From: Candidatus Manganitrophus noduliformans
GTDB taxonomy: Bacteria; Nitrospirota; Nitrospiria; SBBL01; Manganitrophaceae
Direction: 5' to 3'
Length of the DNA stretch: 64,000 nt
NCBI RefSeq assembly: GCF_012184425.1
Contig: NZ_VTOW01000003.1
Span: forward strand, 620,001-684,000
Positions 43,355 through 51,672 of the stretch are shown here, one piece after another. The notes below the pieces were generated by a model. That model was not told the origin of the DNA. It worked only from the letters and a program-made list of their open reading frames with translations, and did not search any database. Position numbers and translations under genes: made by a program. Every line of letters begins with the position of its first letter. The stretch's first letter is position 1.

Positions 43355-44485
43355 TTAGGGAATCTCCAGTTTTTTTGGAAAGGTCGTGAGGTTCCGGCAT
43401 CCGTCTTTTTCAACCAGGACCATGTCTTCGATCCGGACCGCGCCGATCTCCGGGTAATATAGCCCCGGCTCCACGGTCACCACCTCTCCCTCTTTGAGGA
43501 TCCAATCGGCCCGGCTGATCCGCGGCGGCTCATGGATATCGATGCCGACGCCGTGCCCCGTCCCATGAAAGAATCCCTGCATCCGCCCGCCGACCTTGCC
43601 GGTATGATAGCCTTTTTTCTCGAAGAGCCCGACGATCTCTTCATGAATCGCCTTCCCGGAGGCGCCGCTTCGGACGCGGCTGATGCCGAGCTCCTGCCCT
43701 TCCAAGACGGTGTCGTAGAGCTTCTTCATTCCATCGGAAGCCCGTCCTTTGACCACCGTCCGGCTCATGTCGGCGAAGTAGCGGGTCTCGGAGGATCGGG
43801 GAAAAACATCGAAGATAATCGGCTCGTTCGCCCGCAGCGGGCCCGATCCCTCATTGTGAGGATCGCAGGCATCGACCCCGCAGGCGATGATCGTGTGCTG
43901 CCCGATGCATCCCTTCTCCATCATCCGGAGGTGGAGATGGCTTCGAACCGACTCCGACGTGAGGACCTTTCCCTCAAGATAGATTTGACCGTTCTTAATC
44001 TCCGCCCTTCGGAGAAGATCGAACGCCTCCGCGACCGCTTCTTCCACGGCGATCTGACTCTTTCGGATGGCGGCCACCTCTTCCGGCGTCTTCAGGGCCC
44101 GTTCTTCGAAGAACGGCTCCTTCTTGATCGAGAGGGTAAAACCGCGGGACCGGAGCGCGTCGCCGTATTCCAACGGAAAATTCGCCGGAACGGTCAGCTC
44201 CTTGACCCCTTGTTCCTGGAGGAGCGTTTGAACGACATCGGCCATATCGGGGCGATCGATCCCCCGCTTTTTGGTCCGTTCTTCATACTCTGAATAGGAG
44301 AGGACCTGATCGACCGACGATTGGGCGCGGGCGCGGTCGACTTCCAGATCGCTCATGAGAAGAAACGTTTTACCGCGGGCGCGAAGGAAGATGAAGTTAT
44401 CGGGGGCGAGGAACTTGGTTGCGTAGTAGATGTTGGAGTCGGTCTCGCTGCAAGCGATCAACAGAATATCGGGTCTTTCAGCCAT
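43355..44485 (-). CDS. pepQ: Xaa-Pro aminopeptidase (M24)
   Basis: 376 residues. The N-terminal creatinase-like domain (about 1-140) precedes the pita-bread domain with its two-metal site: Asp in IIFDVFPRS, Asp in YFADMSRTVV, His in HGTGHGVGIDIHEPP, Glu in VTVEPGLYY and Glu in VRIEDMVLV. It removes the N-terminal residue next to proline or splits X-Pro dipeptides. Starts one base after the trxB stop with GAGGAAGGA upstream. Symbol is family-level. Confidence 0.9.
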   Translation of the reverse strand: MAERPDILLIACSETDSNIYYATKFLAPDNFIFLRARGKTFLLMSDLEVDRARAQSSVDQVLSYSEYEERTKKRGIDRPDMADVVQTLLQEQGVKELTVPANFPLEYGDALRSRGFTLSIKKEPFFEERALKTPEEVAAIRKSQIAVEEAVAEAFDLLRRAEIKNGQIYLEGKVLTSESVRSHLHLRMMEKGCIGQHTIIACGVDACDPHNEGSGPLRANEPIIFDVFPRSSETRYFADMSRTVVKGRASDGMKKLYDTVLEGQELGISRVRSGASGKAIHEEIVGLFEKKGYHTGKVGGRMQGFFHGTGHGVGIDIHEPPRISRADWILKEGEVVTVEPGLYYPEIGAVRIEDMVLVEKDGCRNLTTFPKKLEIP

Positions 44486-45430
44486 TCAATGTCCTTCCTC
44501 AGATTCTAAAAACTTCTCGGCATCCATTGCCGCCATACAGCCGGTGCCGGCGGCCGTGATCGCCTGGCGATAGTTCGGGTCTTGCACGTCCCCCGCGGCG
44601 AAGACCCCCGGAACGTTGGTGCGCGGTGTCCCGGGCTGGGTTTTGATGTAACCACGATCATCCAGCGCCAGCTGGCCCTTGAACAGAGCGGTGTTCGGCT
44701 CATGCCCGATCGCGATGAAAACCCCGTCGATCTTCCGCTGAGAAGTCTCCCCGGTTTTCAGATTCTGGAGGACCGCCGCCGAAACCGTTCCGGAAGGCCC
44801 GTCCAAAATATCGGTGATCGTCGTGTCCCAGATGAATTTGATCTTCGGGTTCTTGAAGGCTTTGTCCTGCATGATCTTGGAGGCGCGCAGCTTATCCCGC
44901 CGGTGAATGACGCTGACCTGATTCGCGAAACGGGTCAGAAAGGTCGCCTCTTCCATGGCGGTGTCGCCCCCGCCGACGATAAAGACATCTTTCCCGCGAA
45001 AGAAAAACCCGTCGCAGGTGGCGCAGGCGGAGACGCCGTGGCCCATCAGCCGCGCCTCCGATTCAATCCCGAGCAGCTTGGCCCGGGCGCCGGAGCAGAT
45101 GATCACCGATCGGGTCCGGTAGGTCCGCTCCCCGTCGACCACGATGCTGAAGGGGCGCTGAGAGAAATCGACGGAGGTGACATCCCCGGTGATAAAGGTG
45201 GTGTCGAAGCGCTGCGCCTGCTTCTTCATCTCCAGGATCAGCTGCGGCCCCTGGATGCCGTCGGGGAATCCCGGAAAGTTTTCCACGTCGGTCGTGATCA
45301 TCAGCTGCCCGCCGGCTTGGGCCCCTTCGATCAAGACGGGATGAAGATTTGCCCGGGCGGCATAAATCGCCGCCGTGAGGCCAGCCGGCCCCGAGCCGAT
45401 GATGATGACGTTTTCGATCTTCTCCGTCAT
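44486..45430 (-). CDS. trxB: Thioredoxin reductase
   Basis: 314 residues. FAD fingerprint GSGPAGLTAAIYAARA at the N-terminus; redox-active CATCDG near residue 139; NADPH loop GGGDTAMEEA near residue 158; GVFAAGDVQDPNYRQAITAAG near residue 282. It reduces thioredoxin (trxA at 15290). It starts 7 bp after the Cld-family gene. Confidence 0.97.
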   Translation of the reverse strand: MTEKIENVIIIGSGPAGLTAAIYAARANLHPVLIEGAQAGGQLMITTDVENFPGFPDGIQGPQLILEMKKQAQRFDTTFITGDVTSVDFSQRPFSIVVDGERTYRTRSVIICSGARAKLLGIESEARLMGHGVSACATCDGFFFRGKDVFIVGGGDTAMEEATFLTRFANQVSVIHRRDKLRASKIMQDKAFKNPKIKFIWDTTITDILDGPSGTVSAAVLQNLKTGETSQRKIDGVFIAIGHEPNTALFKGQLALDDRGYIKTQPGTPRTNVPGVFAAGDVQDPNYRQAITAAGTGCMAAMDAEKFLESEEGH

Positions 45431-45437
45431 GTGCGGT

Positions 45438-46133
45438 TTAATTCCCCAGATCGTTCAAGGTATCCTTGAGGCTTTTTCGAACGCAGGTGAAGATCGGCGT
45501 GTCGAGCAGGGTGTACCGGCTCGCCTCGGCTTCGCGCAGCTCCATGACCAGGTCCAAAAAGTCGGAGGGATGGTCGCTCTCGAACGCCACGACGAACTCG
45601 GCATCGTCCAATCCGAAGGAGTAGGAGGTGTTGATCTTCACCGTCGGGTACTTGTGGCCGATCTCGATATGCTCGTTCATCATCCCCTGCCGGGCCGATT
45701 TGGTCAGAAGATACCATTCGCGGGTCTTGACGAAGGGATAGATGAAGAGATATTTCGACTCGCCGGGGACGATCGTGAGGCGCTTCGACTCCTGTCCCTC
45801 GTGCGAATGCTTGTCGACGTAGATCGACCGCTTCGTCATCGCGATGTAGGAGTAGACGGTGTTCATGTATTTGCCCAGGCTGGTCGAGAGCATTTTGACC
45901 GTCATGTCCTGAAACGATTCCAGATCGTAGCTGATCCGCCAGAGCATGATATCGGTCTCCGCCCGGATTCCGACCGTGGAATAAGGGATCACCAGCACCT
46001 TCGACGTGAAGCCTTCGATGGCCGCGGACAGCTCCCGTTTCCCCGCTTCGCGCTCTTCGGCCGGCAACCTTCGCCACGCCGGATCCAACTTGTAGAAAAT
46101 GTAGTTCACATACTGTCTTTTTTCGTTTGCCAT
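45438..46133 (-). CDS. Chlorite-dismutase-family heme protein (HemQ-like)
   Basis: 231 residues from the ATG at 46133 (MANEKRQYVNYIFYK), which has GGAGGAGG upstream; an earlier in-frame ATG lacks one. The ferredoxin-like alpha/beta fold repeats twice; the heme ligand His is probably in GMMNEHIEIGHKYPTVKINTSYSFGLDDAEFVVAFES near residue 165. The distal Arg of true chlorite dismutases, expected in VKRK-x-GLDD, is replaced (VKINTSYSFGLDD), and the HemQ Gln is also absent. So it is probably neither a classical chlorite dismutase nor a standard coproheme decarboxylase. It heads an operon with trxB. Confidence 0.85.
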   Translation of the reverse strand: MANEKRQYVNYIFYKLDPAWRRLPAEEREAGKRELSAAIEGFTSKVLVIPYSTVGIRAETDIMLWRISYDLESFQDMTVKMLSTSLGKYMNTVYSYIAMTKRSIYVDKHSHEGQESKRLTIVPGESKYLFIYPFVKTREWYLLTKSARQGMMNEHIEIGHKYPTVKINTSYSFGLDDAEFVVAFESDHPSDFLDLVMELREAEASRYTLLDTPIFTCVRKSLKDTLNDLGN

Positions 46134-46394
46134 CAATCCTCCTCCAATACAATCCGCGTAGGCACGCAATTATAAAAGCTGAACCGAAGAAAACCCTCCC
46201 TGGCTCAGGGATCTTCAAAAACGGGCCGATCATACCTTTTTAAGCTATGAAAAGCAAATAGAACGGGAGATCGCGTATTCGCCCGATTCTAACAGCGCAT
46301 CGGCGTGAAATCAACCCCAAACAGAGAATGAAGAAGGATGAATGAGGAATCTAGAAATGTAAAAAATGATGAAGTTCAACCCTCGCTTCGAAGC
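46134..46394. other. Intergenic region between the Cld-family gene and nfo
   Basis: About 260 bp upstream of the Cld-family gene and downstream of nfo. GAAGAATGAG-like short repeats occur near 46325-46360. No gene or hairpin terminator seen. Confidence 0.4.
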
Positions 46395-47291
46395 CTATCG
46401 CCGTTGCAGGTTCCTTAAAATGGCCAGGTTTTGGATGTCCTCTTTGAGCTCTTTTCCCTTCGGGGTTTCCAGGACCATCGGCAAGCCGAAGAAACGCGGG
46501 TCGTTCATTAAAAATGAAAAGGGGGCCGTTCCCATCTTTCCCCGGCCGATGTGGTCATGCCGGTCCACCCGGCAGCCGAGCTCTTTTTTGCAATCGTTTA
46601 GATGAAAGGCCCGGACCTGTCCCAAGCCCACCGCCCGGTCGAGGGCGGCCATCGTTTCCTGGTAGTCTGTCTCGGTTCTCAAGTCATACCCGGCCGCAAA
46701 AACATGGCAGGTATCGAAGCAAACCCCGATCCGCTCCGGCGCTTTGATCCGGTCGAAAATCGCGCCGACCTCCTCGAACCGGCTCCCGATGCAGCTCCCC
46801 TGCCCGGCCGTCAGCTCGATGAGGATCTGCATTTTAAACCGGGCGGTCCGTTGAAAAAGAAGGTTCAGCGCCTCGGCCGCCCTGGAAATCCCCACCTCTT
46901 CTCCGGCCCCGAGGTGTGACCCCGGGTGGAGGACCAGATAGGGCATCTCCAATGCCTCGACCCGCTCCATTTCGATGTGGAGCGCTTCGACCGACTTCTT
47001 CCACTCTTCTTCCTTGTCGGAGCAGAGGTTGATCAGGTAAGAGCTATGCACCATGGCGGGGAAGACCCCCGTCTCCAGGCGGGCTTTTTTAAAGTTCGCG
47101 ATATCTTCTACCGTCAGCGGTTTTGCTTTCCACTGGTTGGAGTTCTTCGAGAAGATCTGAATGACATCGCACCCGGCCGTCCGCCCGCGGTAGAGCGCCT
47201 GATCGAGCCCGCCGGCCACCGACATATGCGCTCCCAAGAGGGGACGCTTCGCTTCTACTTTCCCGTCCGTTTTAGCCAATTTTTCCTCCAT
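46395..47291 (-). CDS. nfo: Endonuclease IV
   Basis: 298 residues, TIM-barrel AP endonuclease. Metal ligands are visible: HMSVAGG, LHPGSHLGAGEE near residue 120, ELTAGQGSCIGSRFEE near residue 160, CFDTCHVFAAGYD near residue 195, FHLNDCK near residue 230, and DRHDHIGRG near residue 243. It nicks DNA at abasic sites. The first residues (EEKLAKTDGKVEAKRP) extend beyond the usual start. Functionally pairs with tag. Confidence 0.96.
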   Translation of the reverse strand: MEEKLAKTDGKVEAKRPLLGAHMSVAGGLDQALYRGRTAGCDVIQIFSKNSNQWKAKPLTVEDIANFKKARLETGVFPAMVHSSYLINLCSDKEEEWKKSVEALHIEMERVEALEMPYLVLHPGSHLGAGEEVGISRAAEALNLLFQRTARFKMQILIELTAGQGSCIGSRFEEVGAIFDRIKAPERIGVCFDTCHVFAAGYDLRTETDYQETMAALDRAVGLGQVRAFHLNDCKKELGCRVDRHDHIGRGKMGTAPFSFLMNDPRFFGLPMVLETPKGKELKEDIQNLAILRNLQRR

Positions 47292-47389
47292 GAGTCGGCC
47301 TATTCTACAGCAACCTTCTCGGTTTTTCCAGAAGCATTCGGGAGGCGGTCATGTTATACTCGGCCCGTCATGACATCGATTGACGCCGA

Positions 47390-47935
47390 ATGATAAACCC
47401 CTTTGTGAGGATTCCATTGAAGAGGGTCGTTGTTCTCGCCATGCATGGGGCACCGGCAAACGATTTTCCCAAAAAAGAGAGGGCGGAGTTCTTTGATCTG
47501 CGCGCCAAGCTCAAGCACCCCCCCGCGGCGGGACGGACCCCGCTCCAAGAGCGGCTTCATCAGCTCGACACGAAGATGCGGACGTGGCCTCGAACCGCCG
47601 AGAACGATCCTTTTTTCGAAGGATCGCAGGCCCTCGCCGAACAGCTTCGGAAGGAGATGGGATGCGAAGTGGTGATCGGATTCAATGAATTTTGCGCGCC
47701 GACGGTGGATGAAGCGATCGATCGGGCGGCGGCCGTCGGAGCGGAGCAGGTGATCGTCGTTACGCCGATGATGACCCCCGGCGGCGCCCACTCCAAAGCG
47801 GAAATTCCCGAGGCGATCGAGCAAGCCCGCCGCCGCCACCCGGGCCTTTCCATTCTGTATGCCTGGCCGTTTGAAACCGCGGAGGTCGCGCGATTCCTCG
47901 CCGGTCAGATCGGGCTGTTCATCTCAAAAACATAA
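47390..47935 (+). CDS. CbiX-like sirohydrochlorin chelatase family protein
   Basis: 181 residues. VVVLAMHGAPANDFPKKERAEFFDLR begins like CbiX/SirB (MHG), and NEFCAPTVDEAIDRAAAVGAEQVIVVTPMMTPGGAHSKAEIPEAI carries the second conserved region, including the histidine in GGAHSK. Such enzymes insert cobalt or iron into tetrapyrroles. Between the two halves is an insertion (about 50-90), longer than in small CbiX. No tetrapyrrole genes are nearby, so the metal and substrate are unknown. A small protein follows on the same strand. Confidence 0.82.
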   Translation: MINPFVRIPLKRVVVLAMHGAPANDFPKKERAEFFDLRAKLKHPPAAGRTPLQERLHQLDTKMRTWPRTAENDPFFEGSQALAEQLRKEMGCEVVIGFNEFCAPTVDEAIDRAAAVGAEQVIVVTPMMTPGGAHSKAEIPEAIEQARRRHPGLSILYAWPFETAEVARFLAGQIGLFISKT

Positions 47936-47960
47936 TTACCCATCCCGGAAGAGAGGAAAC

Positions 47961-48221
47961 GTGTTTCGCGAAGAGAAGACGTTCGTGTTGCGGTTTAGTT
48001 TGGAAGCCCGGTTTCCAGAAAATTACGACGGAGAGGAAGACGACTACGCTTGGCTGAAGCGGTGGGAGGGGCAAATCAAGCCGGAAATTCTCAAGTCGAT
48101 CTTCACCTTATTGCGCCGGCATCCCGATCTGAAAGCCCACATTCGGAACCGGGGGATTTCAGCCGAGGATGAGATTGAGATTGTGATTGAGAAAGATTTT
48201 CCGGAGGCGGAAGACCAATGA
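47961..48221 (+). CDS. Small acidic protein of unknown function, 86 aa
   Basis: 86 residues from a GTG at 47961 with GAGAGG 5 bases upstream. It contains a strand FVLRFSLEARFPENY and two helices (WLKRWEGQIKPEILKSIFTLLRRHPDL, RNRGISAEDEIEIVIEKDF). It follows the CbiX-like gene by 25 bp and is probably cotranscribed. The family was not recognised. Confidence 0.65.
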   Translation: MFREEKTFVLRFSLEARFPENYDGEEDDYAWLKRWEGQIKPEILKSIFTLLRRHPDLKAHIRNRGISAEDEIEIVIEKDFPEAEDQ

Positions 48222-48252
48222 TTTTCACTTAATTGTCAGCTGCGTTTGAAAG

Positions 48253-48570
48253 TTAAACCGTTTTTCTTCTTTGGCTGGAGCGGGCCCAGTCGGTCAAATA
48301 ATCGATCAGCGGACGAAGGGTCTCCGGGACCGCGGCTTCGTCGGCAAACACTTCCTTCCGTTTTCCCCCTTCTTCCACCTTGATCCGATATTGAAAACGG
48401 TCGCCCCCCGGAAGGTTCGATTTGAGGGAGGTCGGCAGGTTGAAAAAACGCCCCTCTTCGATCAGGCGGCGCAGCCGATCCGCTTCCATCGAAGGAAGGG
48501 TATCCGTGTCGATTCGGACGGCCAATCTCATTCCTGCAAAGCCGCCGCTTTTTGTAAAATCGATCTTCAT
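48253..48570 (-). CDS. Emfourin-type protease inhibitor protein
   Basis: 105 residues. KIDFTKSGGFAGMRLAVRIDTDTLPSMEADRLRRLIEEGRFFNLP, then GGDRFQYRIKVEEGGKRKEVFADEAAVPETLRPLIDYLT, is the layout of emfourin, the intracellular inhibitor of protealysin-like metalloproteases. Typically the target gene lies next to it; here none is present. No signal peptide, so it acts inside the cell. Start has TCGGAT-like weak RBS. Family call is from memory of the motif pattern. Confidence 0.75.
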   Translation of the reverse strand: MKIDFTKSGGFAGMRLAVRIDTDTLPSMEADRLRRLIEEGRFFNLPTSLKSNLPGGDRFQYRIKVEEGGKRKEVFADEAAVPETLRPLIDYLTDWARSSQRRKTV

Positions 48571-48712
48571 CCGACCCTCTGTATCCCGGCTTCGAGTGAG
48601 CGTGATCGAGCGTTCCGGTGGAATCCGGTCAATGAGTCAATCTACCATGTTCGGTTCGAAGAAGACAAGCGGCGGCGGGAGGGAGCACTTTTCTGACGAG
48701 AGCGGCGGATGT

Positions 48713-48745
48713 GAACAACGGCGTATCGGGTCTGCGCCGTTGTTC
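48713..48745. repeat. Inverted repeat after the response regulator
   Basis: GAACAACGGCG (48713-48723) and CGCCGTTGTTC (48735-48745), 11 perfect pairs with an 11-base loop, just past the response-regulator stop at 48757. No T-tract; terminator role uncertain. Confidence 0.45.
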
Positions 48746-48756
48746 TCCTGTGTTTG

Positions 48757-49248
48757 TCAGATTGTCGGTTTTTTGTCGACGGCGGAGCAGTAGGCAAACG
48801 CTCCCAACTGAAAAGTGATTTTTTCACGAAGAAGAAGAAACGGTAGAAAAATCGATTTCAGGGAAGGCGGAGAAGATCGGTCGTCCCCCAAATATTCCTG
48901 AACTTTTCGCAAGACCTCGGCGGGGTGGATCGGCTTGACCAGATATTCGCTGGCGCCCACCTCCAGACCGCGTTTCCGCGATTCCGGGTCTTTTCTCGCC
49001 GTGATCATGAGAATCGGAATAGCGCGTGTTTCCGGGCTTCCCTTGATCTCCTGGCAAACCTCGAAGCCGTCCATTTTCGGCATCATGATATCGAGCAGGA
49101 TCAGAGCGGGATGGTCCTGACGGACCATCTCGACCGCCTCGGCTCCGTTTTTCGCGACAGAGACGGCGTAGCCTCCCCTCTTCAGGACCGCCGACAAAAT
49201 ATGGATGGCGTCCTGGTTGTCATCAACGATTAATACTCTCTTTGACAT
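48757..49248 (-). CDS. Response regulator (receiver domain only)
   Basis: 163 residues from the ATG at 49248 (MSKRVLIVDDNQDAIHIL); AAGGGAGT lies about 8 bases upstream, while the longer frame from 49371 adds unrelated residues and has no RBS. The acidic pair DDN, the phosphoacceptor Asp in LILLDIMMPKMDG near residue 52, MITA and LVKPIHP form a complete receiver. The C-terminal 40 residues (from the EYLGDDRSSPPS segment) are not a DNA-binding domain. It is separate from the regulator at 12971 and no kinase is adjacent. Confidence 0.9.
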   Translation of the reverse strand: MSKRVLIVDDNQDAIHILSAVLKRGGYAVSVAKNGAEAVEMVRQDHPALILLDIMMPKMDGFEVCQEIKGSPETRAIPILMITARKDPESRKRGLEVGASEYLVKPIHPAEVLRKVQEYLGDDRSSPPSLKSIFLPFLLLREKITFQLGAFAYCSAVDKKPTI

Positions 49249-49387
49249 CGGTAAGAACTCCCTTCTTTTATAAAGATTACGGCAGGTAAAATTTCCTCTT
49301 CCGCTTGAAGTGGAGAAATCACTGAAATTGATTTTGGTATAGATCCGTTCGGCTTTGGGAAAGAGCGACACTTTTTAAAAAGGCATC

Positions 49388-49465
49388 TGGTGTCCCCACG
49401 GGGATTTGAACCCCGGTTACCGCCGTGAAAGGGCGATGTCCTAGGCCGGGCTAGACGATGGGGAC
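49388..49465 (-). tRNA. tRNA-Glu, anticodon TTC
   Basis: On the minus strand the gene starts GTCCCCA, has D arm and D loop (GTCTAGCCCGGCCTAGGAC), anticodon stem-loop TCGCC-CTTTCAC-GGCGG, T arm GGGG-TTCAAAT-CCCC, and acceptor TGGGGAC followed by A and an encoded CCA. The anticodon TTC is at 49427-49429. It folds as a normal cloverleaf. It lies alone between the response regulator and an 830-bp non-coding stretch. Confidence 0.95.
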
Positions 49466-50301
49466 CCAAAGAGCATCGCCGATACTAGCCGAGACGGCGC
49501 AAACATGTCAAGCCCTTTTACATGAAAATGCTACTTTACCCGCGATTGAAGCCTGTTTTGTGAGTGGCCTGATTGGGAAAGCCGTCCTGAAATGAAGAAC
49601 CGATCCAGGCGTTCACGTGTTTGATCAAGAGAACACATTCATGATTATCACCGAGGATGGAGCAACTGTCCGGCCGGAGGCTCGGCATTTTCACACAAGG
49701 CATTGCAAATCTTCTGAACGGGTTTTGGAAGAAACCTCAGCCTGAACCGTGTTTGAGGCTGAAAATAAATGCTCATTTTTACCCAAAGTAGGGAAGATCA
49801 CATTGCCGAATGACGCACCGAATCGAAATCTGTAGGGTGGTTTTAATATTTTCTTTATGAAGTCGTGATTTTTTTTCTCGGGTCAATAGACGGTCGATTC
49901 CTCCGGTTCAAAGGGGCGCTCAAAATGGAAGTGCCCCCTGCAGACGCCTTGTGTTTGTTGTCCGAACCTCTTTTTCTCAGAACCGGCTCGGTCGGCCGGC
50001 GGCTGTGATTTTTTTGCACAAGGAAGGCGCAAGCGATCTATAAATCGCTTATGTGGCCGGATTTTACGGCATTCGTTTTGCAAAAATTTACTTTGATGCA
50101 GATCGATCTTCTCTGTTCGGAAGAATGCCGCCGCAGATCAGTCCCCCTACCAGGAATAGAACAGGACCGCTCTTTCATGGTCGATGCGCGTTCTCAAACC
50201 CGTCTGGAGAGATCGGATGCTTTATATACAAGAGACACTGGAAGAGGGTCTTTCATGTGGTTCGGCAAAAAAATCTTGGCCTATTGATCCGGAGGGGAAA
50301 A
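49466..50301. other. Long intergenic stretch between tRNA-Glu and KDPG aldolase
   Basis: About 830 bp. Open frames here (for example 49883-50083 minus and 50051-50287 plus) lack RBS and family resemblance. A small hairpin, TCAGCCT/AGGCTGA, lies at 49737-49762. Composition shifts to more A/T at 49840-49880. It may be a decayed region or a former insertion site next to a tRNA gene; no integrase or att repeat was seen. Confidence 0.45.
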
Positions 50302-50949
50302 ATGTTAAATGACGTGCTTGAGCGTATTACCAGAGAAAAAATTATCGCAGTCATTCGAACCGAAAATGCCGATCAAGCCGTGAAGACCGTGCAGGCCGTC
50401 ATGGAAGGCGGGGTTTGTATTTTTGAGATATCCTACACCATTCCGGATGCGCAGGACGTCATTCGGGAATTGATGAAGGAAAGGAATATCCTGGTCGGCG
50501 CCGGGACGGTGCTGACCCTCCGTGAAGCGCGCTCCGCGATCGGCCTGGGTTGTCACTTCGTCGCCTCGCCGGTCGGAAACCTGGAGATGGTTCCGGTTTG
50601 CCGAGACGGCAATGTCGCCTGTATATTGGGGGCCTCGACCCCGTCTGAAATTTATACGGCGATGCGAGGAGGGGCGAATATGGTCAAAGTCTTCCCCGTC
50701 GATGCCCTCGGCGGCCCGGATTATATCGACGAGATCCTCAAGCCGCTCCCCTTTCTTAAAATCATTCCGGCGGGGGTCAAGAGTTATGATTCGTTTAAAG
50801 AGTACCTCTCCATCGGCGTGGAAGCGATTGCTTTGGGAAGCTTGCTGACTCCCCGTAAACATGTGGAGAGCCAAAACTACGAGGCGATTACGCGCGAAGC
50901 GAAAAAGTTCTCTTCCCTTCGGGATGACCTTCTGCGCAAAGCGGCATAG
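50302..50949 (+). CDS. eda: KDPG / 2-keto-3-deoxy-6-phosphogluconate aldolase
   Basis: 215 residues from the ATG at 50302, preceded by GGAGGGG; the open frame extends 83 codons upstream without support. Conserved Glu in FEISYTI near residue 44, GAGTVLTLREARSAIGLGCHFVASPV, and the Schiff-base lysine in MVKVFPVDALGGPDYIDEIL near residue 133. It splits KDPG to pyruvate and glyceraldehyde-3-phosphate. No Edd gene is nearby (the 641-2314 gene is the IlvD type), so Entner-Doudoroff use is uncertain. Confidence 0.93.
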   Translation: MLNDVLERITREKIIAVIRTENADQAVKTVQAVMEGGVCIFEISYTIPDAQDVIRELMKERNILVGAGTVLTLREARSAIGLGCHFVASPVGNLEMVPVCRDGNVACILGASTPSEIYTAMRGGANMVKVFPVDALGGPDYIDEILKPLPFLKIIPAGVKSYDSFKEYLSIGVEAIALGSLLTPRKHVESQNYEAITREAKKFSSLRDDLLRKAA

Positions 50950-51096
50950 CGTCGGTCCAACACGGATTCATTGAAGACGGATTAGAGAGATCGGAGCGGT
51001 GACACGAAACTTATTCACCTTCCGTCCCCATCTAATCCGTTTTTATTTCCCCATCTCCACTTTACCCTTCTGCATCAGTTCGGGTATAGTCTCTCC

Positions 51097-51672
51097 ATGC
51101 AGATCTCCCTGACCCCCGAACTCCTTGAGGCCGCCTATCGCCAGGGAATCTTTCCGATGGCCGACGGGGGGGAAGTTCGTTGGTACTCTCCCGATCCCCG
51201 CGGGATCATCGATCTCGAATCGTTCCATCTCCCGAAGCGGCTGGCCAGGACCATCCGCCGGGAACCTTTTGAAATTGTGATCAACCGGAACTTCGAGGCG
51301 GTGATTCGGGCCTGCGCCTCTCGGCAAGAGACCTGGATCAGCGAGGAGATCATCCGGGCCTACCTGGCGCTTCACCGGTCCGGCAAGGCCCATTCTGTGG
51401 AGGCTTATGCGGAGGGAACCCTGGCGGGAGGGCTTTATGGGGTCGCGCTCGGCGGCGCTTTTATGGGGGAGTCGATGTTTACCGCTCAGCGGGACGCCTC
51501 GAAGGTCTGCCTCGCCTTTTTGGTCGAGCGTCTGAAAAATCGGGGCTACCTTCTCCTCGATACGCAGTTCATTACGTCCCACTTGCAGAGTTTCGGCGCC
51601 GTCGAGATTTCACGCCCGGAGTACATGAGACGTCTTGAGAAGGCGCTGGCCCTCGATTGCCGGTTCGATTAA
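51097..51672 (+). CDS. aat: Leucyl/phenylalanyl-tRNA--protein transferase
   Basis: 191 residues. SLTPELLEAAYRQGIFPMADGGEVRWYSPDPRGIIDLESF matches the family start; conserved ETWISEEIIRAYLALHRSGKAHSVEAY and GGLYGVALGGAFMGESMFTAQRDASKV (residues 112-138) follow. It adds Leu or Phe to proteins with N-terminal Arg or Lys, marking them for ClpS/ClpAP. Its 3' end overlaps the opposite CPBP gene by 4 bp. Confidence 0.96.
   Translation: MQISLTPELLEAAYRQGIFPMADGGEVRWYSPDPRGIIDLESFHLPKRLARTIRREPFEIVINRNFEAVIRACASRQETWISEEIIRAYLALHRSGKAHSVEAYAEGTLAGGLYGVALGGAFMGESMFTAQRDASKVCLAFLVERLKNRGYLLLDTQFITSHLQSFGAVEISRPEYMRRLEKALALDCRFD

Noticed and set aside
45438-46133. True chlorite dismutase
   Set aside because: The distal Arg expected in functional enzymes is absent, so only the family is called.
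49883-50083. Short minus-strand frame in the gap after tRNA-Glu
   Set aside because: No RBS and no recognisable fold; composition looks non-coding.
49388-50301. Integrated element at tRNA-Glu
   Set aside because: No integrase, att repeat or phage-like gene was seen next to the tRNA.
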